Shown piece by piece: positions 35,038 to 44,206 of a stretch of 64,000 nt of DNA. The position numbers were made by a program, and so were the translations under genes. Position 1 is the first letter of the stretch, and every line of letters begins with the position of its first letter. Below the pieces are notes generated by a model. The model saw only the letters and a program-made list of their open reading frames with translations, did not search any database and was not told the origin of the DNA. This DNA comes from GWE2-51-13 sp041736705 (GTDB lineage: Bacteria; Bacillota_I; Bacilli_A; Erysipelotrichales; Erysipelotrichaceae): NCBI GenBank assembly GCA_041736705.1, contig JBGSTC010000020.1, positions 56,180-120,179 of the forward strand. Reading direction: 5' to 3'.

Positions 35038-35808
35038 ATGATCCAAAGAAATAGCGTACCGATTCTTGAATTCGATCCGAATCCAGAATCGTTGATCGAA
35101 CCGAGTAGACTTGTGGCACGGCGAAACATCCCGTCGCATTGCGTGATGCTTTTTTTCCGCGATGTCCTGGATGCCTTGAAACGTGAGGGGAGACTTGTCG
35201 AAGTCGCTTCTTTCGTCTGTGAAACCGTCGAACTTCCGGTCTATGAAATGGAAGTGGAGGGCAGGAAACTCTGCATCACCCAGGCGTTCTTGGGAAGCGC
35301 GGGGATCGCCGGGCAGTTGGAGGAGTTGATCGCCATGGGCATCGATAAATTCATCGTGGTCGGCGGAGCGGGGGTGTTGCGTAAAGACATCGCCGTCGGA
35401 CATTTGATCCTACCGCGAAGCGCCGTTCGTGACGAAGGGGTTTCCTATCACTATCTCCCGCCCGCCAGGGAAGTGGACTGTCCGCATGAATCGTATGCGA
35501 TCCTGGAGCGCGAAATGAAGAAAACCGGCATTCCTTACTTATCGGGTAAAACCTGGACGACGGATGCCTTCTACCGTGAAACCCGCGATAAAGTCGATTT
35601 ACGTGTCGAAGAGGGATGTTTGACGGTGGAGATGGAAAGCGCGGCGTTGTTTGCGGTCGCGACCTTCCGTAACGTCTCCCTGGCGCAGATCCTCTATGGC
35701 GGGGATGATGTCAGCGGTGAACAATGGGACCATCGTTCCTGGCAGGGAAGATCGGAAATCCGGCGTAACCTCTGCGAGTTGGCGCTAAAAATCTGTCTTG
35801 AACTGTAA
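35038..35808 (+). CDS. Nucleoside phosphorylase (uridine phosphorylase-like)
   Basis: The 256-residue protein has the PNP_UDP_1 core: ITQAFLGSAGIAGQLEELIA, KFIVVGGAGVLRKDI, the substrate segment TDAFYRE, and CLTVEMESAALFAVA with the ribose-binding MES. It would split a nucleoside with phosphate to the base and ribose-1-phosphate. Exact base preference is not readable. A GGGGG-type site precedes ATG 35038. The next gene follows after 25 bases. Confidence 0.87.
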   Translation: MIQRNSVPILEFDPNPESLIEPSRLVARRNIPSHCVMLFFRDVLDALKREGRLVEVASFVCETVELPVYEMEVEGRKLCITQAFLGSAGIAGQLEELIAMGIDKFIVVGGAGVLRKDIAVGHLILPRSAVRDEGVSYHYLPPAREVDCPHESYAILEREMKKTGIPYLSGKTWTTDAFYRETRDKVDLRVEEGCLTVEMESAALFAVATFRNVSLAQILYGGDDVSGEQWDHRSWQGRSEIRRNLCELALKICLEL

Positions 35809-35833
35809 GGATCGACCTTACGAAGGAGAAACC

Positions 35834-36634
35834 ATGATCTCGAGAAAAAGTGTACGACGATACAATGTCCTGAGTTTGCTTTCGTTTCTAATGATGGTCG
35901 GCGTCAACACGCTGGCGAACATCCTGCCGATCAACGGGATATCCACCGGGGCGATCTCCGACTCCTATCCCAACCTATTCGCACCCGCCGGATTTACGTT
36001 TGCGATCTGGGGCGTGATTTACCTTCTATTGGGCGTGTTCATCTACCATGCCTTCAGAAACGCCGAACAAGGGATCCTTCGGATCCATTTCAGACAGATC
36101 AGCCTCCTGTTCATCGTCAGTAACCTCGCCAACTCGATCTGGATTTTCACCTGGCATTATCGCGTGCTCTGGCTCTCGATGATCCTGATGCTTGTGATCC
36201 TTGGGTGTCTGATCTTCATCAACCGATCCTTTCTCACCCACCGTCTCACGCGCGACGACGTCGTGTTCGTGAAGATCCCGTTTGGCGTCTACTTCGGGTG
36301 GATCACGATCGCGACGATCGCCAATGCGACGACGCTTCTGGTCAGTCTGGGATGGAACGGCGGTTCGATCGCGGAAGAATTGTGGATGATCCTGATTCTG
36401 TTGGTCGCGTTGACGATCGGCGGATTGAGCGCCCTTAAACTACAGGATTTGTCTTATCTGGCCGTCCTACTCTGGGCTGAATTCGGGATCCTGATGAAAC
36501 ATCTTTCCGAGGATGGCTTTAATCAAGTTTATTCCGGCGTCATCCTTACCGTATCGATCTCGCTTGTTATGTTCACCCTCATGGGAATCTTCATCCTCTA
36601 TCTCAACCGACGCAAAGCGTTGCGTAGATCCTAA
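35834..36634 (+). CDS. TspO/MBR-like membrane protein
   Basis: The start at 35834 follows AAGGAG. The 266-residue protein has about seven membrane helices. An early NLFAPAGFTFAIWGVIYLLL element matches the TspO/tryptophan-rich sensory family, but the protein is longer than classical five-helix TspO. Such long forms are common in Bacillota and have no known ligand. A terminator follows. Confidence 0.78.
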   Translation: MISRKSVRRYNVLSLLSFLMMVGVNTLANILPINGISTGAISDSYPNLFAPAGFTFAIWGVIYLLLGVFIYHAFRNAEQGILRIHFRQISLLFIVSNLANSIWIFTWHYRVLWLSMILMLVILGCLIFINRSFLTHRLTRDDVVFVKIPFGVYFGWITIATIANATTLLVSLGWNGGSIAEELWMILILLVALTIGGLSALKLQDLSYLAVLLWAEFGILMKHLSEDGFNQVYSGVILTVSISLVMFTLMGIFILYLNRRKALRRS

Positions 36635-36638
36635 CTTG

Positions 36639-36659
36639 AACCGTCGAACGACGGTTTTT
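36639..36659 (+). terminator. Rho-independent terminator
   Basis: AACCGTC (36639-36645) pairs with GACGGTT (36650-36656) around GAAC, followed by a T run. It separates the TspO-like gene from the MarR promoter. Confidence 0.8.
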
Positions 36660-36661
36660 AA

Positions 36662-36705
36662 TTGACAAGGTAAGATCAAGCGCATAAAATGATTAGGTAA
36701 CCTAA
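36662..36705 (+). promoter_or_regulatory. Promoter and MarR-type operator
   Basis: TTGACA (36662-36667) and TAAAAT (36685-36690) are 17 bases apart. Immediately downstream is the perfect palindrome TTAGGTAACCTAA (36693-36705), at the transcription start and 15 bases before the MarR start codon. A repressor bound here would block initiation, so MarR autoregulation is likely. Confidence 0.8.
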
Positions 36706-36720
36706 CTAAAAGGAGTTTCT

Positions 36721-37134
36721 ATGTACAACGACGAACAAGCCGCCGATTTTATCGCACAGTTTATCCGTAACCAAGTGAATGTGAAGCGGAATCTGCCGAT
36801 CCGCTCCAGCGACATGGGCATCATGACGTATCTATCCCATCATCAAGAAGCGAAAGCGAAGGATTTATCCGATTTCTTCGATATCGCCGGGGCGACCGTC
36901 ACCGAAATGATCCAACGCCTTGAAAAATCGGGCATGATTGCAATCCGTCAAGACGAACACGACGGACGTGTCAAACGGATTCAGCTGAGTGATCAAGGGA
37001 TAAGGTATGTGGAAGAGACCCGTGTGGACTACCTGGAATCGATCCGGTCCATCCGTCAAACCTTGGGGGATGAGGATTTCGAACGTTTCATCTCGTGTGT
37101 CCATCGTGTCAATGAAAGCCGTGCGAAGCGATGA
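36721..37134 (+). CDS. MarR family regulator
   Basis: The 137-residue protein has the winged helix-turn-helix: LPIRSSDMGIMTYLSHHQEA, then AGATVTEMIQRLEKSGMIAI and the wing DEHDGRVKRIQLSDQG. It has an AAAAGGAG site. The stop overlaps the start of the NmrA-like gene (ATGA), so it probably controls itself and that gene through the palindrome upstream. The signal is unknown. Confidence 0.9.
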   Translation: MYNDEQAADFIAQFIRNQVNVKRNLPIRSSDMGIMTYLSHHQEAKAKDLSDFFDIAGATVTEMIQRLEKSGMIAIRQDEHDGRVKRIQLSDQGIRYVEETRVDYLESIRSIRQTLGDEDFERFISCVHRVNESRAKR

Positions 37135-37997
37135 AAACATTGGTGACGGGTGCGAGCGGAAACGTCGGGTTTCCATTGATTCGTTTTCTTCATCAATCGC
37201 ACATCGACGTCAAAGCCGGATCCACGAATCCCGTCGCATTGAGTGCGAAACTGCCGGAAGATGTGGAATGCGTGTTTTTCGATTTCCTAGATCCGACTTG
37301 TTTTGAACATGCCCTGCAGGATGTCGACCGCGTCTTCTTGATGCGACCGCCGCATTTGGGGGATCCGGTACAACTCTATCCCTTCATCGATGCGCTAAAA
37401 CGACACGACATCCAATTCGTGGTGTTCCTCTCGCTGATGGGCATCGAAAAGAACCCCGTCCCGCCCCACGCGAAAATCGAGCGATACCTCCGAACGTCCG
37501 GATTGAACCATGCGTTTGTCCGACCGGGATTCTTCATGCAGAATTTGAGCGGAATCCATGCGTGGGAAATCTGCAGAAACGATGAGATCCTGATTCCGGC
37601 ATCCAACGCACGAACCAGTTTCGTCGATGCCGACGATGTCGCCTTGGCGGCATCGAAGATCCTGCAAGACCCGATGAACCATACGAGAAAAGCCTATACG
37701 ATCACCGGACCGCGATCGCTCGACTATGACGAGGTCGCCACCCTCATCAGTAAGGTAACTGGACGGACCATCGTCTATCGAAGACCTGGTTTCCTAACGT
37801 ATCGTAAGCACATGATCAACGGTAGAAAGCTTGATCGGACCTATGTCGATGTGACGATCGCCTTGTATTTCATGACCCGTCTCAACACCGCAAGCAAGGT
37901 GACAAGCGACTTTGAGCGATTGTGTGGCAAACCGGCGACCGATTTCGAAGATTTCGTCCAACGCAATAAGGAAAAATTCGCGAAATCGCCAAAATAA
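37131..37997 (+). CDS. NmrA/atypical SDR NAD(P)-binding protein
   Basis: The 288-residue protein begins MKTLVTGASGNVGFPLIRFL with the dinucleotide motif G-A-S-G-N-V-G at 7-13. It continues as in NmrA/YtfG-like proteins: DVDRVFLMRPPHLG, VVFLSLMGIEKNP and VRPGFFMQNLSG. Some relatives reduce quinones, others only sense NADP. Translation is coupled to the MarR gene. Confidence 0.88.
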   Translation: MKTLVTGASGNVGFPLIRFLHQSHIDVKAGSTNPVALSAKLPEDVECVFFDFLDPTCFEHALQDVDRVFLMRPPHLGDPVQLYPFIDALKRHDIQFVVFLSLMGIEKNPVPPHAKIERYLRTSGLNHAFVRPGFFMQNLSGIHAWEICRNDEILIPASNARTSFVDADDVALAASKILQDPMNHTRKAYTITGPRSLDYDEVATLISKVTGRTIVYRRPGFLTYRKHMINGRKLDRTYVDVTIALYFMTRLNTASKVTSDFERLCGKPATDFEDFVQRNKEKFAKSPK

Positions 37998-38085
37998 CGA
38001 AGATATTACGCCATTTGTTCGATAATCAATCAAAAGAATCCTTTGAAAAATGGTAGAATAGATAAAGCAAAAAAGGAGAAATCGC

Positions 38086-39657
38086 TTGGATCTGCGCACA
38101 ATGCTGATAGCGATCATCATCACGACCTTGACGTATGCCGGGATGCTGGGTCTGATCGCTTATCTGAGAAAAGAACCGGTACTGCGATTCTATGCGTTGG
38201 CTTTTTTCGTGGGATCTTTCGCCTATTTCATCGCCTTCATCTCCGACATCGATTCATGGATTTCCATCCTCCTTTTCAATCAATTCTTCCTGACCTTCAT
38301 CGCGCTGATCACCTCCGGTTTGCGACGCTTTTTCGGTGTCCATCCTTGGCCGAAGCGGATGTGGATCTACCTGACGTTGAACCTGGTTGTTTTCATCTAT
38401 TGCATCTACATTCAACCTTCCTATGTGCTGCGTGTCTTGTCCATCACGTTCTGCACGTATCTTTTGCTTGGGGACTTGTTTGTATCCGTCTGGCCGAAAA
38501 TCGCGAAGCTGGGGGAAGGGTGGCGCCTGGCATTTGAGATCTTGTTTGGTCTGCATCTGATCCTTGTCACGTTCAGATTAACAGCCGTCTTCGACCCCAG
38601 TCCCTTGAACTTCTGGATGGAGAGCGAATCCTCAACCTCGATTAGTTTGCTTCTCTCCTTGGTCACCTTTTCCTTGTGGGCGATCGGGATCGTCGTCCTG
38701 GACACCTTCCAGGTCATCTTGAAACTCAACGCCAAAAACAGCGTCCTAAGCGACTTGGCGATGAAGGATGCACTGACCGGCATCCCCAACCGCTTGTTGA
38801 TGGATATCGAGCTCAATAACTTCATGGCGTTGGCGAAACGCTTCAATACGTCCATTTCCTTTATCATCGCCGACATCGATTTCTTTAAGAAAGTCAACGA
38901 TGATTACGGCCACGACGTCGGGGATGATGTATTGATCCAAACGGCGACGATCATCAAGGATGTCATTCGATTGACCGACCGTGTCTACCGCTGGGGCGGG
39001 GAAGAGTTCTTGATCGTGACCCCGCATACCGATCTGGAAGGGGCGAGGATCCTCGCCGAGAAGATCCGTTTGAAATATCAAGAAGCGACGTTCAAAAGCG
39101 TCGGTAAATTGACCATCAGTTTCGGGGTGGCGGAGTACTATCCCGACGAGTCGCGGGAACTATGGTTCAAACGCGCCGATATCGCGCTTTACCATGCGAA
39201 GTCCGGCGGGAGAAACCGGGTCGAGACGTGGAAACCGACCGGGGCGCTGGATGAAGAATTCACCAAGATCCAGTGGCAGGAGCGATGGAACAGCGGGAAT
39301 GCGACCATCGACCACCGTCATCAAGAACTCATCGACATGACCAACGCGTTCTTCGAAATGGTGTCCCAGACCACCCATCCGCACGAAATCCGTGCGTACT
39401 TCACGAAAATCATCACGCACCTGCAACTCCATTTCCTTGAAGAGGAGAAGGAGTTGGAAGCGATGGATTATGATTGTTTCACGCAACACCAGGCGATCCA
39501 TCGCCGTTTGTTAAGCGAACTCAGCACGATGCAGGAAAACATCGATAACGAGAAACTGGATTATCGCACATACTTCGTATTCTTGGTTGGGAAGGTCGTC
39601 ATCGGTCACTTGTTGAGCGAGGATACGAAATTCTTCCCGCTTTTTCAGGAAGGATGA
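38086..39657 (+). CDS. Membrane diguanylate cyclase fused to C-terminal hemerythrin
   Basis: Starts with TTG at 38086, eight bases after AAGGAG; ATG 38101 is the alternative. Residues about 1-215 form seven membrane helices. The GGDEF domain (about 225-385) has the active motif GGEEF at 304-308 and an RLTD inhibitory site five residues before it. The C-terminal 130 residues are a bacteriohemerythrin with the expected di-iron ligands: TIDHRHQE, IITHLQLHFLEEE, CFTQHQAIH and GHLLSED. It probably makes c-di-GMP in response to oxygen or redox state. The hemerythrin signal is inferred from related fusions. Confidence 0.9.
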   Translation: MDLRTMLIAIIITTLTYAGMLGLIAYLRKEPVLRFYALAFFVGSFAYFIAFISDIDSWISILLFNQFFLTFIALITSGLRRFFGVHPWPKRMWIYLTLNLVVFIYCIYIQPSYVLRVLSITFCTYLLLGDLFVSVWPKIAKLGEGWRLAFEILFGLHLILVTFRLTAVFDPSPLNFWMESESSTSISLLLSLVTFSLWAIGIVVLDTFQVILKLNAKNSVLSDLAMKDALTGIPNRLLMDIELNNFMALAKRFNTSISFIIADIDFFKKVNDDYGHDVGDDVLIQTATIIKDVIRLTDRVYRWGGEEFLIVTPHTDLEGARILAEKIRLKYQEATFKSVGKLTISFGVAEYYPDESRELWFKRADIALYHAKSGGRNRVETWKPTGALDEEFTKIQWQERWNSGNATIDHRHQELIDMTNAFFEMVSQTTHPHEIRAYFTKIITHLQLHFLEEEKELEAMDYDCFTQHQAIHRRLLSELSTMQENIDNEKLDYRTYFVFLVGKVVIGHLLSEDTKFFPLFQEG

Positions 39658-40451
39658 AGAAGATGAAACCTTATACAATCGTGAGTTTCAATATCCGCTG
39701 CGAATACGGGGCGGACGGACTAAACGGCTGGTCGTATCGTAAAGGACAAGTGTTCGACATGTTGCGGACGATCGATGCGGATGTGATCGGACTTCAGGAA
39801 GTGACGCCGATCCAGTCGACCGACCTCGACGAAGCGTTGTCCGGCTATTTAAGCATAACGGTCGGACGGGACGACGGGGTATCGGGTGAAGCCACGGCGA
39901 TCTTCGTCAAGGAAGAGCGATTCGACATCCTGGACAAAGGGCATTTCTGGTGTAGTGAAACTCCAGAAGTAGCCGGATCGATCGGATGGGATGCGGTATT
40001 TCCCCGCATCGTCGTCTATGTCGTGCTCAAAGACAAGCAGAGTCATGAAGAATTCTGTTTCTTCAACACCCATTTCGACCATAGCGGAAAGACCGCACGT
40101 GAAATGAGCAGCCGCTTGTTGATCCAAAAGGCAAAGGAAATTTCCCAAGGGAAAGCGACCCTTGTGGTCGGGGACTTCAATGCGAAACCGAGGACGAAAC
40201 CGATCCGATTGTTTTTGGAAGATGGATACAGCGAATCCAAAAGAGCGGTCAAGCTAAGAAGAGGACAGCCGAAAGTTAGCTTCCATGCGTTCGAGTATGA
40301 TCCGCAACGATCCGATCCAAGCATGGAATGGATCGACTACATCTTCACCAAGGGGTTCCATACCCTCGACTTCAACGTCATCGCTTCATCGGTGAATGGA
40401 AAGTATCCTTCCGACCATTTCCCGATATCCGCCATCGTCCAGATCGATTAA
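39654..40451 (+). CDS. Endonuclease/exonuclease/phosphatase family protein
   Basis: The 265-residue protein has the EEP fold marks in order: IVSFNIRCEYG, IGLQEVTPIQ, FFNTHFDHSG, LVVGDFNAKP and YPSDHFPISA with the final catalytic His. The family includes DNases and phosphoesterases of sugars and lipids; the substrate cannot be told. No signal peptide, so probably cytoplasmic. Its start overlaps the hemerythrin-GGDEF stop; ATG 39663 is an alternative. Confidence 0.88.
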   Translation: MKKMKPYTIVSFNIRCEYGADGLNGWSYRKGQVFDMLRTIDADVIGLQEVTPIQSTDLDEALSGYLSITVGRDDGVSGEATAIFVKEERFDILDKGHFWCSETPEVAGSIGWDAVFPRIVVYVVLKDKQSHEEFCFFNTHFDHSGKTAREMSSRLLIQKAKEISQGKATLVVGDFNAKPRTKPIRLFLEDGYSESKRAVKLRRGQPKVSFHAFEYDPQRSDPSMEWIDYIFTKGFHTLDFNVIASSVNGKYPSDHFPISAIVQID

Positions 40452-40494
40452 GCGATCATCGAAGTGTATTCCCGAAGGGGAAAAGGGGAAGACC

Positions 40495-41631
40495 ATGATT
40501 CTAGCCATCTTTCAAAACTTCTGTATCCTGATCACAGGCGTCGTCTTCGTGATGCATTATCTTCGTGAGAAGAACCTGCATGAAATCCGCAGCCCGTGGT
40601 TTCGTTTCTTCATGGGCGTGATCGCCGGAGGCATCGCGATGGTATTGCTGGGGAGTTCGTTTCTGGTCGATCAGTTCCGTCAGATCGTCTTGGACTTCCG
40701 TTATGTGCCGGTCTTCGTGATTTCGATCTACGGCGGGTGGATTTCAACCCTCGTGGCGACCCTCATCATCGCGACCTACCGCTGGGTCATCAACGACATC
40801 TCCGCGGTATCCACCGCGATGGCGCTTGCGACCGTTTGGATCGGGCTCTCCTATAGCGTCATCTTCTCCGTTCGGAAACCTTTGCTTCTGCGGGTATCGT
40901 TGGCGATGCTGGTCCATACGATCATCATGTATTTCGCATCGTATGCGATCTTCGATACCTCGACCTTGCGTCTTCAAACCTTGATGATCCATCTTTTCAT
41001 CACCTTCGCCGCTTCGTATGTCGTCTGGAAGTACGTCGAATTTGCCTTGGGGGAAATCCGGGTCTATCAACGTTTCCGCAGCGAAGCGACCACCGACTAC
41101 CTGACCAGTTTAAGCAACCGACGCAAATTCAGCCACGAACTCAACGCTGCCATCCATCGATGCCATCGCAAAAACGAAACGATTTCCCTCCTCTATCTGG
41201 ATATCGATCGGTTTAAAGCGATCAACGATGAATTCGGCCATGCGATCGGCGACGACGTGTTGCGCAAGTTCGCCGGCGTCCTTCTGAAGACCTGTCGGAT
41301 CTACGACGGACTTTATCGCATCGGCGGGGAGGAGTTCGCGGTAATCCTGCAGGATTGCCCCATCGAGAACGCCCGGGTCGTCGCCGAACGGATCCGCCGG
41401 AACATCCTTGATTTCGAATATTCGCTCACCGGGAAAGCCAACGTCACCACCTCCATCGGCGTCGCCGGTTATGTCATGGGGATCAGCGCGGAAGAAATGA
41501 TGGGAAAGGCGGACGATGCCTTGTATCAAGCGAAAGACGCGGGACGCAACTGTGTCTTTGTCGCATCGATGGAAGAGAAACCGACCAATGTGCACACGAA
41601 AGACGATGATTTCGCGATCCATACCTTGTGA
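40495..41631 (+). CDS. Diguanylate cyclase with LytS-like five-helix membrane sensor
   Basis: The start at 40495 follows AAAAGGGGAA. The 378-residue protein begins with membrane helices resembling the 5TM-5TMR_LYT sensor (VFVISIYGGWISTLVATLII, with the conserved YGG). The C-terminal GGDEF domain has DYLTSLSNRRKF, YLDIDRFKAINDEFGH and GGEEF at about 277-281. An RIYD inhibitory site is placed five residues upstream. It is predicted to be active. Confidence 0.9.
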   Translation: MILAIFQNFCILITGVVFVMHYLREKNLHEIRSPWFRFFMGVIAGGIAMVLLGSSFLVDQFRQIVLDFRYVPVFVISIYGGWISTLVATLIIATYRWVINDISAVSTAMALATVWIGLSYSVIFSVRKPLLLRVSLAMLVHTIIMYFASYAIFDTSTLRLQTLMIHLFITFAASYVVWKYVEFALGEIRVYQRFRSEATTDYLTSLSNRRKFSHELNAAIHRCHRKNETISLLYLDIDRFKAINDEFGHAIGDDVLRKFAGVLLKTCRIYDGLYRIGGEEFAVILQDCPIENARVVAERIRRNILDFEYSLTGKANVTTSIGVAGYVMGISAEEMMGKADDALYQAKDAGRNCVFVASMEEKPTNVHTKDDDFAIHTL

Positions 41632-41679
41632 GTGATGGAGAGCGAATCAGTGTTCATAAAATAGGAAAGAAGGACAGAG

Positions 41680-42804
41680 ATGGAAAACTGGGTAAAACAA
41701 GTACGTCGTGATCTACATCGTATCCCGGAAATCGGGTTTGACTTGGATCTTACGTCGAAGTATGTGGAAGACCGGTTGGTCGAGATGGGATACACGCCGA
41801 TATCGACGGCCAAGAGCGGTTGGATCGTCGTGATCGAAGGGGAAGAACCCGAGGCGATCGCCTTTCGTGCCGACATGGACGCTTTGAGTGTGGAAGAGAA
41901 GACCGGGACGGCGTTCCAATCGACCCATGCCGGTCGCATGCATGCCTGCGGACACGACGGTCACATGACCATGCTTTTAGGCTTGGCGAAGTCGTTGGTC
42001 GGACGGAAGTTGAAGAAAAGCGTCGTGTTGATTTTCCAACCGGCGGAAGAAGGACCGGGAGGTGCGAAACTCATCGTGGAAGAAGGGGTTTTCGCGCGTT
42101 ACCACATCACCAAGATCTTCGGGATTCATTTGTATCCCGGCATGGAAGAAGGGAAGTTCGGTCTGTTGGACGGAGCGATGATGGCCAGTAACGGTGAATT
42201 CGACCTTGAAATCCAAGGGAAGAGCGCGCATGGCGCCCAGCCCCATCTGGGTAAAGATGCCATCCTGGCGGCTTCCGCACTGATTCAAGGCTACAATACG
42301 ATCGTCTCCCGCGACATCGACCCCCTCATCCCGGGAGTCGTCACCATCGGGACGATCACAGGCGGGGAAGCCCGCAACATCATCCCCCAAACCGTCAAAC
42401 TGAGCGGGACGATCCGCAGTTTCGATGAAGATTCTTACCAACTCACCAAAGAGCGCATGCGTCAGATCGACCGCGGTGTATCACTCATGTACGACGTGAC
42501 GATCGTCAACGATCTCCGTGATTATTATCCGCCGGTCATCAACGATACGGAACTTTACCGATTGGCGAAAAACGTGTTGAAGGAAGAGGAAACCCGTCCG
42601 TTGAAACCGATGATGTTCGCGGAGGATTTCGCGTTCTACCAACGCGTCTGTCAAGGATTGTTTGTGATGTTGGGGACGCGCAATGAGGCGGTCGGCTATA
42701 TCCATCCCCTGCATTCCTGTTATTTCAATTTCAACGAAGAAGTTCTCTTGAAGGGCATCGACTATTATCTGCGTATCGCGCAAGCCCTGGATGTCTTCGC
42801 TTAA
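41680..42804 (+). CDS. M20D family amidohydrolase (N-acyl-amino-acid hydrolase)
   Basis: The 374-residue protein is a HipO/AmhX-type metallohydrolase: RRDLHRIPEIGFDL, FRADMDAL, the metal motif HACGHDGHMTMLLG (Cys and His near 89-94), QPAEEGPGGAK and late MFAEDFAFY. It would remove acyl groups from N-acyl amino acids in the cytoplasm. The next two genes follow closely (12- and 8-base gaps), so this may be an operon start. Confidence 0.9.
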   Translation: MENWVKQVRRDLHRIPEIGFDLDLTSKYVEDRLVEMGYTPISTAKSGWIVVIEGEEPEAIAFRADMDALSVEEKTGTAFQSTHAGRMHACGHDGHMTMLLGLAKSLVGRKLKKSVVLIFQPAEEGPGGAKLIVEEGVFARYHITKIFGIHLYPGMEEGKFGLLDGAMMASNGEFDLEIQGKSAHGAQPHLGKDAILAASALIQGYNTIVSRDIDPLIPGVVTIGTITGGEARNIIPQTVKLSGTIRSFDEDSYQLTKERMRQIDRGVSLMYDVTIVNDLRDYYPPVINDTELYRLAKNVLKEEETRPLKPMMFAEDFAFYQRVCQGLFVMLGTRNEAVGYIHPLHSCYFNFNEEVLLKGIDYYLRIAQALDVFA

Positions 42805-42816
42805 GGAGGGTTTCCC

Positions 42817-43284
42817 ATGGCCATCGACGCCGTCAAAGCTTATTTCACCAAATACGATCTTCTAGATCGTATCCAAGAGTTCGACGTCTCGTCCGCGACG
42901 GTCGAACTGGCGGCACAGGCATTGGGGGTCGCGCCCCAACGGATCGCCAAGACGCTTTCTTTCCGCAACGACCAGTCGTGTCTTTTGGTGGTCGCCGCCG
43001 GCGATGCGAAGATCGACAATCAGAAATTCAAGGCGCGCTTCAACATGAAAGCGCGCATGCTGACACCGGAGGAAGCCCTTTTGTTTACCGGGCATGCGGT
43101 CGGGGGGATCTGTCCCTTCGCCCTACCTGAAAACGTGGAGGTTTATCTCGATGCATCGCTCAAGCGGTTCGCGACGGTTTTTCCCGCCTGCGGTTCCGCG
43201 AATTCCGCGATCGAACTGAATCTTGATGAGTTGGAAAAGTTTGCCCAAAGCAAGGCATGGGTCGACGTGTGTAAAGTCGCGTAA
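42817..43284 (+). CDS. YbaK/EbsC-type aminoacyl-tRNA deacylase
   Basis: The 155-residue protein has the YbaK pattern: SSATVELAAQALGVAPQRIA, KTLSFRN, LLVVAAGDAKIDNQKFKARF, a GHAVGGICPFAL loop and DASLKRF. The family removes mischarged amino acids from tRNA (Cys-tRNA-Pro for YbaK itself). Stand-alone, cytoplasmic. It sits between an amidohydrolase and a nucleotidyltransferase gene. Confidence 0.9.
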   Translation: MAIDAVKAYFTKYDLLDRIQEFDVSSATVELAAQALGVAPQRIAKTLSFRNDQSCLLVVAAGDAKIDNQKFKARFNMKARMLTPEEALLFTGHAVGGICPFALPENVEVYLDASLKRFATVFPACGSANSAIELNLDELEKFAQSKAWVDVCKVA

Positions 43285-43292
43285 GGAGCAAC

Positions 43293-44141
43293 ATGCGTAC
43301 AGCGGATGAGATGTTGAAACTGATCCTGGACGAAGCGGAAAGCGATCCGCATGTTTTCGCCGTCGGTCTGCAGGGCAGCCAGAGTCATGGCCTCGACGTC
43401 GATTTGTTCAGCGATTTCGATGTCGTCTATATCGTGGATCGCTTGTTGCCTTATCTTGATGATCCGCACTGGATCGACCGCTTCGGAAAACGTCGGATTC
43501 TGCAAACCCCGGATGATTTCTACGATTCGAACTTTAGCCGGGACACCGCGACGAGGTTCACCTGGCTGATGCAGTTCGACGATCGAAACCGCATCGACTT
43601 GACGCTCATCGAAAAAGAAGACAAAGCGATACAATCGCTTCATATGAAGATCATTCTTGATAAGACCGGTGAAATCGCTTCGCGGGTTTCCACCTTGGAA
43701 ACCCACCCGAGTCCCGTATTCAACGATACCGAATTCCATGATACCGTGAATGAATTCTGGTGGTTGACCTACTATGTCGCCAAAGGGATCGTACGTAAGG
43801 AAGAACTTTACGCGAAAGCGTGTTTCGACATCCTGCTTGCCATGACGGCCAAGGTTCTACGCTGGACGGTGGTTGAAACAAACGAAGACGCGCGGATTGG
43901 GAAATTCGACCGTCATCTTCAGCGTTATCTCGACCCGTCGCTTTATCAAGGCTATCTGGAATGTTTCCCGACCTACCGACTTGACGATCTGGCACATAAA
44001 CTAATCTACTGTATGGCCTACTTCGAGGAAGTCGCGCATCGCCTTGCGGATACGCGATCCTTGAAGATTCTTGAGGATACCCAATCGATTCAAAACGAGA
44101 TTGGTTCGATCTTGAAAGAAACGGAAGGATTGGGATTGTAA
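43293..44141 (+). CDS. ANT(6)/AadE-like nucleotidyltransferase
   Basis: The 282-residue protein matches the streptomycin adenylyltransferase family in length and order: RTADEMLKLILDEAESD, the GS motif at G28-S29 (here LQGSQS instead of the common NGSR), SDFDVVYIV with D41 and D43 as metal ligands, WLMQFDDRNRIDLTL, and late FPTYRLDDL. The pocket-lining differences suggest it may be a chromosomal housekeeping or unknown-substrate member rather than a resistance enzyme. Confidence 0.82.
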   Translation: MRTADEMLKLILDEAESDPHVFAVGLQGSQSHGLDVDLFSDFDVVYIVDRLLPYLDDPHWIDRFGKRRILQTPDDFYDSNFSRDTATRFTWLMQFDDRNRIDLTLIEKEDKAIQSLHMKIILDKTGEIASRVSTLETHPSPVFNDTEFHDTVNEFWWLTYYVAKGIVRKEELYAKACFDILLAMTAKVLRWTVVETNEDARIGKFDRHLQRYLDPSLYQGYLECFPTYRLDDLAHKLIYCMAYFEEVAHRLADTRSLKILEDTQSIQNEIGSILKETEGLGL

Positions 44142-44206
44142 CGATTTACACCTGCGTGGAAAATCGATACAATAAGGTTAGAAAAGAAAGCGAGGAACTC
44201 GTTTTA

